A stretch of DNA of 64,000 nt, taken from Eulemur rufifrons (lineage: Eukaryota; Chordata; Mammalia; Primates; Lemuridae). Position 1 is the first letter of the stretch. Every line of letters begins with the position of its first letter. The notes beneath the pieces were generated by a model. It was not told the origin of the DNA. It saw only the letters and a list, made by a program, of their open reading frames with translations, and did not search any database. The position numbers were made by a program, and so were the translations under genes. The stretch spans positions 48,582,001 to 48,646,000 of the forward strand of contig NC_090986.1 in the NCBI RefSeq assembly GCF_041146395.1, given 5' to 3'. This document shows, in pieces, positions 24,256-37,774 of this stretch.

Positions 24256-25858
24256 TATTTACCATTACGCTTCAACATGGATTATTAAAGAAACAAAATT
24301 CAGCTTAGAGAAGCCTAGGAAATTATCTTGTCACTAAAAAAATATAAATAAAATCAAACAATAGCAACAAACAATAGGAAATTCAGCTGATGAATCCTTG
24401 TGGAGCAGCCCTCAAAATAACACAATTTTATGCTGAACATAAATATCCTTTGTCAAACAAAAAGCTAGTCACAGTAATTAAGAATTTCATGACTCCTTAA
24501 CTTCTGCTGAATTCATCCCAAGTATTGGGTGGCCTGAGGATTGACAACATGTACATATGTATTCAGAAGCTCACCAACTGACTCTGATGCTATGCCCCAC
24601 ATAAATGTGTCTTTTTGATACAGGTATCAAATTTGCAAATATCTCTAATTTTTACTTCTTATTACTGTTTATTTTTGTTTTAAGACAAAATTAAAAAACA
24701 GAATTCTATAAAAATTAAAGATATATAAGTAGAGAAAAAAAAGGGATTCTAATTTCCTATGCCTAGGAAATGTATGTACTAAACTTCATAGAAAGAGGAT
24801 TTTCAAAGCATGGAAAAGGATAGAAAATAATTTATCAATGTGTGAGAGTTATTTCCATTTTACATGTATTTTTAAAGTCTGCATGAGAATCTTGCTGTAT
24901 ATAACAAAAGAGCTTCATTGTTGGGGCAGGGCAGCACATTTTGCCAATTCAGCACGTGTTTGACAGAACAAATAAGTTTGCTTTTGAAAATCTCCTCCTG
25001 ATTTGTAAAGAACACTTAAATTGTTTTCTTTTGTTGAACTTCAGATTAATCAGCCTAGTATTTTCAAGCTGGCCTTCAAATGTTTTTCTCTGTTTTTCCC
25101 TCAACTGTAGTTACTGGGAATTCTTGGTCTTTTGAGAGGTCACAGTAAAACAATGCTGAAGTTGTATGTAATGGGTTCAGATTGCTAGAGCATTCCAGCT
25201 CATCCTTTGCACAACCTTTGAAAAGCTCAGAATCCCATGTTTTATCAATGGCGCATATTAGTTTTAATCGCAATTATGTCCTAAGAAGCCTTGTAAAATT
25301 AAAGAAAGAAGGGAACAGAATGACACCGGTTTTTTCCGCAGGACCTCTTGTCGGCTTCTGTCTCATTATGTTAACAATCTGCCAAGAGAATGAAGTCAGA
25401 TCTCGAGAGCAGACTAGATTGATTTACTTTACAGGCCTTTCTACCCAGCCTAATTATTGCATTACAAATAGCAATTCTTTCACCCCATGAAGGAGCACTT
25501 TGATTAGTGTCTGCAATACAGGTGCCAGGGTCTGCTATGGTAGGTGCATGTTAACTAGCTCCCTGCATCACAGTCAAAGGGCCCTAACAGCACTGGAAAA
25601 GGAACAGATGCCTTGTTGCACATATTTCTGATGTCTCTAAATTAACATGTTTAGAATAGTTACAGAGAATGCTGTATGACATTTTTATTGTTAGATCACA
25701 GTGGACCCACTGTATAGCATGGTTCCTTAAAAAACATACACACATCAGCCTAACATAGCCTCTCACTATTGACCTTATTTTTGATCTATGGTTAAATATT
25801 TTAAATTTTCTCTTACAGTCAGTATAGCATTTCTAATTGCAAATTATAGTTGCCTTTT
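24256..25858. other. unassigned; 25180-25640 may be conserved non-coding sequence
   Basis: The part 25180-25640 is of mixed composition, free of recognisable repeats and contains homeodomain-like 'caattatg' and 'taattatt' cores. A 102-codon frame at 25182-25490 is predicted there but shows no known domain. I cannot tell conservation from one sequence. Confidence 0.35.
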
Positions 25859-26322
25859 GTAGTAGGTTTCTGTGGCTGTCATAACAAATTACCACCAACT
25901 GGGTGTCTTAAATAACAGAAATTTACTTCTTTGCAATTCTGAGGCCAGAAGTCCCAAATCAAGCTGTATGTAGGACCTAAGTCCTCCAGGAGGCTCTAGG
26001 CAGGGAATATCTTTCATGTCTGTCTCCTGGATTCTGGTGGTTGTGGCATCCTAAGTGTTCCTTGGATTACAGTGACATCACTCCAAACTCTGCTTCCATG
26101 TTCACATTGCCTTTTTCTCTCTGCATCTCTCCTCTATGTGTTTCTTACAAAGGCACTTGTCATTGAATTGAGGGCCACATGGGTAATGCAGCATGGTCTT
26201 TTCTGGAGATAATTTAACTCAGATCTGCAAAGATACTTTTTCTAAATAAGATCACACTCAGATTTCGAGAACTAGGACACGGACATATGTTTTGGGGAAC
26301 CACCATTCAACTTGATAGATCA
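25859..26322 (-). repeat. MLT1-type MaLR LTR, antisense
   Basis: Landmarks of an MLT1 LTR in reverse order: 'ggctgtcataacaaattacc', 'aataacagaaatttacttct', 'gaggccagaagtcccaaatc', 'gtgacatcactccaaactct', 'tacaaaggcacttgtcattg', 'atctgcaaagatactttttc' and 'aaccaccattcaact'. No internal sequence; a solo LTR. Confidence 0.85.
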
Positions 26323-26696
26323 CAGACATGCCAATGTCAGTGTGTTTAGTATTTTGTCATATATTTGCTAGTTTTTAAACAATTGTTTTCTGTTGTACTA
26401 ATTAAAAATTCACTTTAAAATGAAAATTGTTTCCCATCAAAAAAGAACTTGAGAGAAAAGTAGCACTAATCAATTAAAATAGGAGAAAATGATTTCCTTC
26501 AAAAGGGAAGAGTTTGAAATATGAAAGAAATAGCACTGGCCCTATCTGAAATAAAAAGGATGAATTTCTTAAAATTTAAAAAAAAAAAAAACTCAAATAC
26601 AAACCATGTTTAAAGCAGTGGTTCTCAATCATGGGTGATTTTGTCCCCTCCAACCATTCTTTGAGGACATTTAACAATGTCCAGAGGCATTTTTTT

Positions 26697-27600
<904 letters not shown>

Positions 27601-27805
27601 AGAGACAATTTCATTGTCATGACTGGGGATGATAGTGCTCTTGACATCTATTGGGTAGAACCCAGGAATGCTGCTAAATATCCTACAAAATATAGGGCAG
27701 CACTGTCCCTATAAACAAAGTATTAATATTATTTGGTCCAAAGTGTCAATAATGTCCCTGTTGAGAAAGTATGCTTTAAAGAAGTCTTAAATTAAGAATG
27801 ATCTT

Positions 27806-28104
27806 GGTTTCTGGGTGTAGTGGCTCATACTTGTAATCCCAGCACTTTGGAAGGCCGAGGTAGGAGGATTCCTTGAGGCCAAGTTGAAGACTGTCCTGAG
27901 CAACATAGTGAGACCCTGTCTCTACAAATAATAGAAAAATTAGCTGGGTATGGTGGTGAGTGCCTGTAGTCCTAGCTACTAAAGAGGTGAGGCAGGAAGA
28001 TCTCTTGAGCCCAGGAGTTTGAGATTACAGTGAGCTATGATCATGCCATTGCCCTCATACCTGGGCAACAAAGTGAGATCCTGTCTCAAAAAAATAGTAA
28101 TAAT
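27806..28104 (+). repeat. AluJ-type SINE, sense, with target duplication
   Basis: Full dimeric Alu: 'gtagtggctcatacttgtaa', 'tcccagcactttggaaggcc', second arm 'ttagctgggtatggtggtga', end 'gggcaacaaagtgagatcct' with an A-rich tail. 'aatgatctt' is duplicated at 27797-27805 and 28105-28113. Confidence 0.94.
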
Positions 28105-28534
28105 AATGATCTTGATGATATTACTTTTGTTTTTCTGAATATTAGAAGACACATATGGAATATTACATTATAAAGTTTTTAAATAATGCTCCAACCATTA
28201 GACATTTTGTAATGCAATTTCTCTTTATCTATTTGAGGGCCTGTCACCTATATCTCCTGTTGTAGTTCTACTATATATATTGATGTAACAAGTAAACACT
28301 GAAAAAGTTTGCTTCTTAACTGCATTTCTTTCCCTCAGGCTTATTTTTTTTGGGGGGGGTAAGGTATTAATTTGGAGAAATGATTTATGACATCATGCAT
28401 GAGGACTGCTAATATTAATGTCCTAAAATCATTACTAGATTTTCATTTCCAAGAGCATATCTTAGAACATCTATTTTATCTTATTTAATGAGCGTATTCT
28501 TAAAGACAAGTACATCAGGTACTTTCAAAATCTT

Positions 28535-28878
28535 TTTTTTTTTTTTTTTTTTTTTTTTGAGACAAAGTCTCACTCTGTTGCCCAGGCTAGAGTGCCATGG
28601 CGTCAGCCTAGCTCACAGCAACCTCGAACTCCTGGGCTCAAGCAATCCTACTGCCTCAGGCCCCCGAGTAGCTGGGACTACAGGCATGCACCACCATGCC
28701 TGGATCATTTTTTCTATATATATTTTTAGTGGTCCATATAATTTCTTTCTATTTTTTAGTAGAGATGGGGGTCTCACTCTTGCTCAGGCTGGTCTCGAAC
28801 TCCTGAGCTCAAACAATCCACCAGACTCGGCCTCCCAGAATTCTGGGATTATGGGCGTGAGCCACCGCACCCAGCCAG
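28535..28878 (-). repeat. strepsirrhine-type Alu, antisense, 14-bp target duplication
   Basis: An Alu in reverse whose arms contain 'gccatggcgtcagcctagct' and a long linker 'tctatatatatttttagtgg' plus 'tccatataatttctttctat', features I recall from lemur and galago Alus and not from human ones. The T-run is at the left. The 14-bp target duplication 'actttcaaaatctt' is perfect (28521-28534 and 28879-28892). The 139-codon frame at 28488-28907 is translated Alu. Confidence 0.93.
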
Positions 28879-28892
28879 ACTTTCAAAATCTT

Positions 28893-28976
28893 GAAGGAAA
28901 AATTTAACAACCAGTGATTAGAAGGAGACTACTTTTTTTTTTTTTTTTTTTGGAAAAGAAGTAATTTAAAATCTAT
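28893..28976. other. spacer with T-run
   Basis: A T-run of about 19 bases at 28933-28951, with no recognisable element attached. Confidence 0.7.
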
Positions 28977-29310
28977 ACTGGTCATAGAATTTTAGAGCTA
29001 GAAGAAACTTGAAATTGTAGAGATCTATACAGGCATGGAACTCTATAACTACTACTGCATTGAATCCACAGTGTCTGTTTCATTGATGGAGAAACTGAAG
29101 TTCACTGGTTCCTCAAAGGCATCCCGCTAGTGGGTGGTGGGGCCAAGAGTGAAACTGTCTCTGCTGGCTGGAAAGGCTCATCCTGTCCCAACCCTTCAAG
29201 TCCCTGGCTCAACCTTCATTTTACAAATAAGAAATGTGAGACCCAAAGAGTTTTAATAAGGCCAAAGTTGCCAAACATATGAGGACTAAGCCCAGCTTCC
29301 AATCTTGTGT
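28977..29310 (-). repeat. MIR-class SINE fragments, antisense
   Basis: Two successive blocks look like MIR cores in reverse: 'gatggagaaactgaagttca' with 'ggcatcccgctagtgggtgg' (29085-29140), and 'attttacaaataagaaatgt' with 'gagacccaaagagttttaat' and 'aggactaagcccagcttcca' (29219-29300). The leading 'tcatagaattttagagctag' (28982-29001) also belongs to this class of old CORE-SINEs. Confidence 0.6.
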
Positions 29311-30655
29311 GTTTTCTTCTATTTTAGTTTAATTTTAATTCAGGCTATGCATCTTTAGACTTTCAGCCATCCGCTGATCAATCTAGGCTAACTGGCAGCT
29401 CTTCTTAGCCAAACAGGTCATACCTGCCCGGACAGCCAGTAAAGTTTCTCCTTCCGTGTTGGAAATGGAAGCTTCTATTAGAATATTTGTTCTACAAATT
29501 AGAGTTAAAATAATGTGACTACAAACATTTGACTGTACAAAAGTAAAGTTGCACAGTGTTGATTAATCAAAACATCTTCCCGGAGCAATCTAGTTTTGCT
29601 GTAAGAAAGTCAATTATGTTGCCCAACAAGAATGATGGTTTGTGTAGACATAAAATAAGATATATAGTGGGGAAGACTCAGTGAATGAACAAGGCCTAAA
29701 GAAGGAGCATAATGGCCTCGTCTTTACAGAAAAGTTAGAGAATATTTATTTTGCCTGGAATTGCTATAAATATGGAAATTATTGTAAGACGGTTCCCTTA
29801 TGTCCATTTTAAGATACATTTTGCACAAATAAGTTAATATTTCAGTTATCTTTCCTATTACAAAGATTGAATAATTATCAGACAAGTACATCAATGATTT
29901 ATACTGAGGAATTGAGTTGTAACATAAATGATGTTTCAGCAATAATTTAGTGCCACTGAAAATTATTTCTCCATTTTTCAGTGTTATACAGTTTAAGAAA
30001 AATTATTTTTTAAAAATCCACCATATTTACATATCACCTGTAGCATAATTCTAATTGCCAGTGAATTTTAGCTGGTGAATGATGTTCTGCTTTTAAATCA
30101 CCAGACATAATTTTATGAGTTTATATAATTTTCAGTGCAATAAAGATTTTTTAAAATCCAAGATAGGTAACTACCTAAATCTATTGTGGTTTTTCATCAT
30201 GTTTATATTTTATGAGTCATGATAAATGGAATGATTGCATGACAATGCAAAAGAAATTGTGTTCTAATTGCTTTTTAATATTTATTCTCAGAATGCAAAA
30301 CAATGATATTGATTATTTAACCACTTATGAAAATATTAAAGTGGCCATAACAATATAAAACCAAACTTAATCACCTCATAATTAAGCTAATATTATGTTA
30401 AATACATTTAATCTCACATTCAAGTTCCGTTAAGAACATTAAAACTGGCACGTGTAGTTTCGTATTTATATTGCAATCAGTTAATTAAAAATATTTATAT
30501 GAAGCAAAAAGTTTTTAAAAAATTACCTGGTTATTTTAACAGAGAGTTTTTAATATTGGGAAATGGTTAAAGAGATATTGGAAGATTAAAATGACAGTGG
30601 GAACACTGAGGAAATACTGAAATAGCAACTACTGGAAACAGTTAACATGCTGAGG
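29311..30655. other. unassigned AT-rich sequence
   Basis: 29330-29640 has mixed composition and no recognised repeat; the remainder is very AT-rich. No gene seen. Confidence 0.45.
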
Positions 30656-31187
30656 GAAGGGGAGACGAAGGGAAGGGGGTTATCAGAAAGAACCTAGAAG
30701 CTTGGAGAAGGTAGGTACCCTGCATAGCTGAGATCACATCTCTGAGGAGCAGGGCCCACCTGGCTAGTACTGATCTCTCAAGAGCTTGTAGGTCATGTTC
30801 CCTAGGGACAGAAGCCAAACTTCAGTCACTCCAGATGAGGGGTCTTAATGGAGTGGGATTTCTAAAGAGGTAGCATTAATAGCACATCTTATGAGGCATG
30901 GTGGGTCTAGAAGTATAGAAAGAAGCTAGAATCTGAAAAGAATTGCAATTAGAACCAACTGCCCCAACCCGGATGCAGTAGTATCATTGCTTGGGTGTTG
31001 TCAGGAGCTGACAGGAACACTCTTTCCTCGAAGGTATGGGTTTTATCTTCATAGGGTCCCTCCTGAATGTACTAGCCAGGCAATAGCTAGACAAACAAAT
31101 GAAAAACACCTCCGTCTGCCTTCCAGTCAGCTAGTTCCCCATACTGGCAGGACCCAGGAGGGGCCAGCTAGGACAAAAAAAAAAAAT
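30656..31187. other. unclassified GC-richer block ending in an A-run
   Basis: This block is clearly less AT-rich than its surroundings and ends in an A-run at about 31175-31187. It could be an unrecognised repeat (LTR, internal retroviral or L1 segment) or a decayed retrocopy on the plus strand. I find no matching duplication at its left edge and no coding similarity. The predicted frame at 30987-31196 (69 codons) shows no domain. Confidence 0.45.
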
Positions 31188-33141
31188 ATGTTTTGACAGT
31201 TCATCCTCTGTATCCTAAAAAAAAGACAGAGTAGGTTCAGACTGAAATAAAATGGCTTAATAACTAGGATAGTGTCTACCCTTGATTTCAAAATCTCTCT
31301 TACAATGTGACTATAGTATAATATATAATTACATTTACTTCTAGCCTTTAAAATTACCATCAACTTACTAGTCAATGTACCTAAAATAATTACTGAAGGA
31401 GAAAGCATGAATATGTTATATGTGCTCAATATACACTCACATGAGATGAACTATTATTACAGAGACTTACTTTAAATATCTCAGTCTTGGGGATATGGGA
31501 GTTAGACATTAGACCCAGGTTTCATTGAACCTATTGCTGAAAGAGCTTGGATTGAAAATGAGTTATATCATAGGCCTTAATTCTCAGATTTAGTTACAGA
31601 AACTAGAACCAACATATTTTGATTTCAGACTTAAACTGGTTTTAATATGACACAATTAGTTACTAAAATATTTCTATAAATGAATCATATGTATTTTTAA
31701 CAAATACATATATAATTTTCCAAATATTTATTGAACATCTGAATCGTGCTTGACATTGAAGTTCTGGATAGGCAAAGATGAATGAGAAATAACTGTTTTA
31801 ATAGTATGATATTATATACATAAATATATATATACACCTATATACAGATATATATACAGCATATAATCTTTTTGCCTATTTAACTTTCATTCAAGTTTCT
31901 ACTAAAATATTTGTTTTAAAATCATTAGTTAACATGTAGCAATCACAAATTTTTGCAATGATGTTTTTTCCTATATGGGCCATATTTTTTAACCTACTGT
32001 TACATTTGTTTGAGAGTAACCACAAATTAATGCCTGACATCACCTGAGGGTGTCCCTGCTGCAATCAATATAAGCCAAAATACTCTCTTGAGGAGTAACT
32101 GCAACTTCAGTTGTGTGATAATGTTTTTCTCTTAACTGACCTTATAAATTAACTTGCCTGCAACCCTCACAGTTGGATTCTGATATTTTAGTTTATGTTG
32201 ATCATCTAACAGCCCCTTAGGCCAATTCTGTGCACAGCCACTATTAACAAGGTGTTTATGCTTTTGGTAATACATTTCTTGAAATGACATTATATACAAG
32301 ATTTTATTGCAGACATCCGTTATAGAAATTCAGATGAGTTCCTTTCGGCTTTGAGTTGCAATGTCACCCATACATAGATGATTTCTTGCATTTATAGAAT
32401 ATTTTCAACTGATGGTATAAAAACATTTTGAAAACAACAGGACGTTAACTAGATTTCTCAGCTGAGATATCCCTATGGGTGTATCCCATACGCTAACCAG
32501 CAGGGCTGCTAAATGCCACCTGCAAATTCCTCCTTCATTTCTTTTTAATATTTTTGTGTATTTCAACCTCATAGTTGTGAGGTAATGTGTAGCTGGAGAC
32601 ATATCAATGTATTCTACTCTCTCTTCAGAAACTGTTAACTGGAACATTGCCATTTGGCATGCAAAAGTGTCCTACAGATGGAAGCTCAATTTCCTAACCA
32701 CCACTTCCACTTTGTGTTACTGATACCAAGACTAATTAACTAAACTCACCTAATAATATATTTGTCTTTTATCTTGTGGGTATACTACATATTTTTATTT
32801 AGTAGGATACAATTTGACCCCTTCTGTATATAATTGGGAAAAATTTAAAGCCTGTTAAAATAATTTTTATTTGGTATTGGGAAAATAGCTAACCAAATTC
32901 TAGGGAACTTGAATATGTAAACAATTGGCAAATTGTCCATGGAGAGCAATCTCAGTAAAAATCCTGAAATTTTTCATTTAAAAAATGATGCATTTAATAA
33001 AATCATGATTATTGGCTATTTAATAATTTTATTACCAAATGTTTGTAGGTAATTGTTATATTCAAGTCACAATGATATATAGCTACTTATAAATTCCTTT
33101 TACTTTCCATTCTTATCTATGGGTTCTGTAAGAATCTTAGA
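31188..33141. other. unassigned AT-rich sequence
   Basis: A TA-rich imperfect microsatellite lies at about 31812-31857. Nothing else recognised. Confidence 0.45.
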
Positions 33142-33145
33142 TGAA

Positions 33146-33155
<10 letters not shown>

Positions 33156-33178
<23 letters not shown>

Positions 33179-33494
33179 TTGAGACAGAGTCTCACTTTGT
33201 TGCCCAGGCTAGAGTGAGTGCCGTGGCGTCAGCTTAGCTCACAGCAACCTCAGACTCCTCGGCTTAAGCGATCCTACTGCCACAGCCTCCCGAGTAGCTG
33301 GGACTACAGGCATGCGCCACTATGCCCGGCTAATTTTTTCTATATAGATTTTTAGTTGTCCATATAATGTCTTTCTATTTTTAGTAGAGACGGGGTTTCG
33401 CTCAGGCTGGTCTCGAACTCCTGACCTTGAGCAATCCACCCGCCTCGGCCTCCCAGAGTGCTAGGATTACAGGCGTGAGCCACCGCGCCCGGCC
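33156..33494 (-). repeat. young strepsirrhine-type Alu, antisense
   Basis: The best preserved repeat in the window. It has a long T-run (oligo-A tail in reverse), 'gagtgccgtggcgtcagctt', 'tctatatagatttttagttg', 'tccatataatgtctttctat', 'ctcggcctcccagagtgcta' and the end 'gagccaccgcgcccggcc'. It keeps more than a dozen CpGs, which decay fast elsewhere here, so it is recent. The target duplication 'tgaaag' plus Ts lies at 33142 and 33495. A small deletion around 33401 removes the usual 'ctcttg' before 'ctcaggctgg'. Confidence 0.96.
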
Positions 33495-33669
33495 TGAAAG
33501 TTTTTTTTCTTAATATAAAAAGCTTACTGGAAAAAATAGTAAAATCTGAGAAATGGCTTATAATTAATACATATTTGAATGTGACTTGACAATCTTAAAA
33601 CTATTCAATGATTATAAAAATAAGTATAATACCACAGTTTTGGGATATAAGTAGAAACATGTCGCTACC

Positions 33670-33775
33670 TTAATTACAGATGCAGGAATTTATATTCATA
33701 AAGAGTAATACATTTTGACAAGATGACATGGTTAGTGTTAGAACCTGGATTCGATTGTATGCCTCCTGCTATCTG
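33670..33775 (-). repeat. MIR SINE fragment, antisense
   Basis: 'attacagatgcaggaattta', 'gacaagatgacatggttagt' and 'gttagaacctggattcgatt' follow the MIR core in reverse. Confidence 0.75.
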
Positions 33776-35808
33776 TATAAATGTACCTTATAATACACTA
33801 TCCTGAAACTTCTAATAAGTCCAACACAAAGAGCTTGATTTCTTTTGAATTTTCATGATAGGTACTATTGGTACTACTCATATTATACTCATTGTTTCAT
33901 ATTTAGTTTCTTCTTTATAGATATATTTGTATGTTTCTCCTCAAGTAGTCAATTCCTTGTTTACATCACCAAGTATGTCCAGTACACTATAGTGTCATGT
34001 TAATAACTGTCTGGTAATATATTCATTTATAATGGTACTCTTCTTGATTAGAGATTGTATGTAATTGTTTTGTAAGTACATCTCTAAAAAATAGTACCAT
34101 GATTGGAATATTTTACAACAAAATTAAAGGTAATTCTAAATGTAATTGTAACATCTGTAATATTTAAGTTATATTGTTATATCACAATTAAGGGTATTTG
34201 TGTTAAATATTACATAGTAACTACACTTGGGTGAGCTTAACCGGATTCAACTAAATGGATGGTTATGGCTTAGTCTGAGTTTGTGTTGATGCTCACAAAT
34301 ACATTGGCTACACTAGAATTGTAACCAGATATCTTACAGAACTGAAATAAAATTTCATATTATTTGCTTTTATACATACCTACTATATGAACTTTAATCA
34401 ATAGCTGTAGAGTCGATATATTATTTCATCTCAGTACTTCTTCTTGAATGTTTATTGTAGATAAAGAACATTAAATTATGTAAAAGTCCCTCAAAACCAA
34501 ATATGATGCTTTCAATCCAACAAAATTGTTTCTTTATTTTTCAGTAATGTATATATCATGATCATGGAAATATTTTCCCTTTGAAATCCCAACATGTTAT
34601 ACATTGATGATAAAGCTATAGATTTAAATTTCCTTCAAGCCTAATTCATGTCTTATCCAAATTTATAACTTAGAAGGTGAATTGAAGATTCACAAAATTA
34701 CTTCATGCCCTATGGCAGCTAATATCAAATAAACCTTGTTGTAGCATGGACAACACTGAGGCTATTTGCTATTGATTTATACACCAGTGTGTAAAATTGT
34801 AAATAGAATTTGGAAGCACAGTGCTCTATGGCTCAAAATGACCTAACCAGAGCTTTGGGTGAAGGACAGTAGATTTTTTAAAATGTGTTTTCCATGTGTA
34901 TCAGATATTTCCCAGGTTTACGTATGTGGCACAGCATCCTTTCTTTTCCCAGTGGAAGGTCTTACTTTTATTTTGAAATATATTTTCAATGAAACTAATA
35001 TATTATGAACATTTCTTTGCAGATAAAAAATAAATTACTTACCATGATTTTAAATGTTATGACTATAATATTAAACTTGGGAACACATCATTATCATACT
35101 TTTAGTATTTTATGGCGTTCAACACATTTTTACAAATATAAGGCATGTATTTTTTTCTCTCATTCCTGTTTTCCTCTAAAGAACTCTAATTTCAATGAGT
35201 ATAGAAGATGTGAGTTTATTTTCCCAGTGGTGATTATAGTGATTAAGTTTATTTTTCTTCCGAGATATCAAGATAGATATAATAGTAATTTTCAGATGCA
35301 AAAGCAGCCATGTTTAAATTTTTTCTATCGCTTACCATGTTAAAAGTTTAAATAATCAAGAAAAATCAGCTATAGTTTCTAATTTAATATTTTTAAAGTC
35401 CTACATGAACAAAACAGAAGAGAAAGGATATTCTGATGCTACACCGGACCAGGTGTTATTACCTTAAGCACAACATAACACAAGGAGTCAGTATTCTGTT
35501 AGTCTAGCTATGTCAATAGATGTATGCAGCACTTGAAGATGATTTAAATTTAGGTAAAATATATTATTTAAAACTTAAGAAAATATTTTAAAAAATTTAA
35601 AACTTTCATGCAATATGTCTCAGGCTCACACCCATGACATTCCTGATGCAATTCATGAGATATGGTTGAGGACAGAGGTCTCATTTCCATTCTAGCATCA
35701 AGTTAGACTGGGACTCTTTTATTTCACTCTGAGAAGATACTAATATATACTTCACCTAAAAATGTGTTTTGTTGTGGAAGTAATTTGGGAAAGAAAAACC
35801 AGGAAAGC
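33776..35808. other. unassigned AT-rich sequence
   Basis: No repeat family or exon recognised. A 112-codon frame at 35005-35343 is a product of T-rich DNA without a known domain. Confidence 0.45.
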
Positions 35809-35935
35809 TCATTTCTGATCCTGATTTTGACATCTATCAGCTGCAATATTTTGCCAACTCAAAGTTTCCACACCTGTAAAATGATGACGTTTTTCTCAGG
35901 TGACCTTAAAACTTCTGTTTAAGTAACTTATAAAA
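35809..35935 (+). repeat. possible MIR fragment, sense
   Basis: 'gccaactcaaagtttccaca' followed by 'cctgtaaaatgatgacg' resembles the MIR 'cctcagtttcctcatctgtaaaatggg' core. Confidence 0.5.
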
Positions 35936-37280
35936 TTGCCTTTTCTGACATACCACCTGCACTGTGGTTAGAGTCTTTCCCTCTGTTTTCATAGCCTTTT
36001 TTACTCTGTCCAAACGCCTGCAATATGTCTGTTATAAACCTTATTTGTAAGTTTCTTGAGAGCAAGAGATAGTTTAGATGATTCTTTAATCCCAACCCAA
36101 GCAAATGTAACCATTTGCATAGGTTATATTTGTATTTGTTGAAAGAATAATTGAACGGTCACTAAAGTCTGTTCCAAGTCTGAAAATCTATCAGTCCTTG
36201 TCTGAGTTATCATGAAGTTTTCTTCCAACTTTAAAATTAGACAATTCTACATTTGCCTGTTTTATATAATACTTAGATTTTCTTAAGCGACTTATGTCAC
36301 CTACCTGCTGTGTTGTGGTGATGAACTATTTGAATGAAAAAATAAAACAGTAATGATTTTTTGTATTGCATCAAAAATTATTGTTTGAGTACTAAATGTT
36401 AAATAACTCAGTGTGCTATGTTCATCCAGAAAGAACTAATGCATAGAGTTTATTTCTGTACTATTCTTTCTAATATGCATGATTTGTCCATGTGCATGAA
36501 TCACTCTAACTGGCATATTCTTTACTTTTATTTATATACATTTTATGTGGTCCAATTCTGTAAGCAAGAGAGATAAGGCTCATCAAATTTGTAGCTGTAT
36601 TTAATTTTCAAAGAATGGATTTATTTTAATTGAAAAGATAATACTTAAGATATATCTCGAGGCATAGTCTTTAAAAAATAAAGAAAAGGAAGAAAAGAAT
36701 CATTCAATAAAAATCAAGTCTGTGCCCTGCTTTTTTCTCAAGTGGATAGTACTGTTTTGTCAACAGCTCCATCTGCAGACCAGGGACAGCTTGTGAATCT
36801 TGCTTAGTGATCAGATTATAAAGAATGAGCCCTCAGCCTGCAGTCGTCTATTAAAATTTGATTTGAAAGGCAACACTCGAAGACACCTTTTTGAGGTTAA
36901 TTTTTTAGCAATATCAGGTTTTGTATGATTTCTGAGAGGATAGCTGTAGGCTCTGTCAATAGAAATTCATTGGGAAAAAGGGAGGGAGGGAAAGGAAGCA
37001 ATAACTATTGCTGAAGGCCTGCAATCAAGCATAATAAACTCTTCAGTCAGCTGTTTAACAAAGTACACATCAAATTATTTTTTTCCTTTTTTCCTAAAAA
37101 ATTGATTTATCTGAACATATCCCCCCATGAAGGCAGTTTCTAAGCTGTCAGGTACTCAGTGCTCTTTCCCAAGTGAAGTGAGAACAGTTCAGTTCCCACT
37201 GCCAATGCTGTAATTTTAGTAGTTTAAATAATATGTGCTCCTAGCAGTAGTATTGTCAGCAGTGATGCCACAAGAAAGCA
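35936..37280. other. unassigned; 36720-37060 possible conserved non-coding sequence
   Basis: The interval 36720-37060 has mixed composition, no repeat signature and no open frame, and ends near a 'gggagggaggg' tract (36979-36990). Whether it is conserved cannot be seen from this sequence alone. Confidence 0.35.
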
Positions 37281-37360
37281 GGTGGGGGGGCGGGGGGCGA
37301 GTTTAGCCATGCTTGAATGTACTTCCTATTGGGGGTCTCTGGCTTTGGAACACTAGGGGG
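37281..37360 (+). other. clustered G-runs, potential G-quadruplex
   Basis: G-runs of 7 and 6 separated by one C (37284-37297) are followed by G5 at 37331-37335 and G5 at 37356-37360. The two later runs are more distant than a standard quadruplex loop allows, so folding is only possible with long loops. Confidence 0.5.
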
Positions 37361-37774
37361 CTGTATAAGTCTTTTTTTAGTAACCTGTAATGGTGTTAGA
37401 TTCCCTGAGAAATGGGGTTCACATTATAAATCAAAATCAAACCTCAATATTTGAAGATGCAAACCCAATTCATAAGGATAGCATATACTAGTGGTTTGAT
37501 ATACATTTGTGTTTCCTTAATAGAGTATATTTCAAAGCATAATTACTGTACTCGAGAACATCTGTTTATTGAATCATTGGTCTTCAGTGCAACCTCACCT
37601 TAATTTTAAATGACCATAGATTTTTCCCACACTGTCACCAAAGGTAATATATTTTTCTACATAATTAATATGTTTCTAAAGGAGCACATTAATGGTGTGA
37701 TACAAAAAATTGCATGTACTTACAATAAAGGTGTTACTGTATGTGCTATATACATACCAACAGGGCAGGTGGGA

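Noticed and set aside
28488..28907. 139-codon plus-strand frame
   Set aside because: It is a translation across the antisense strepsirrhine Alu, including its T-run as polyphenylalanine.
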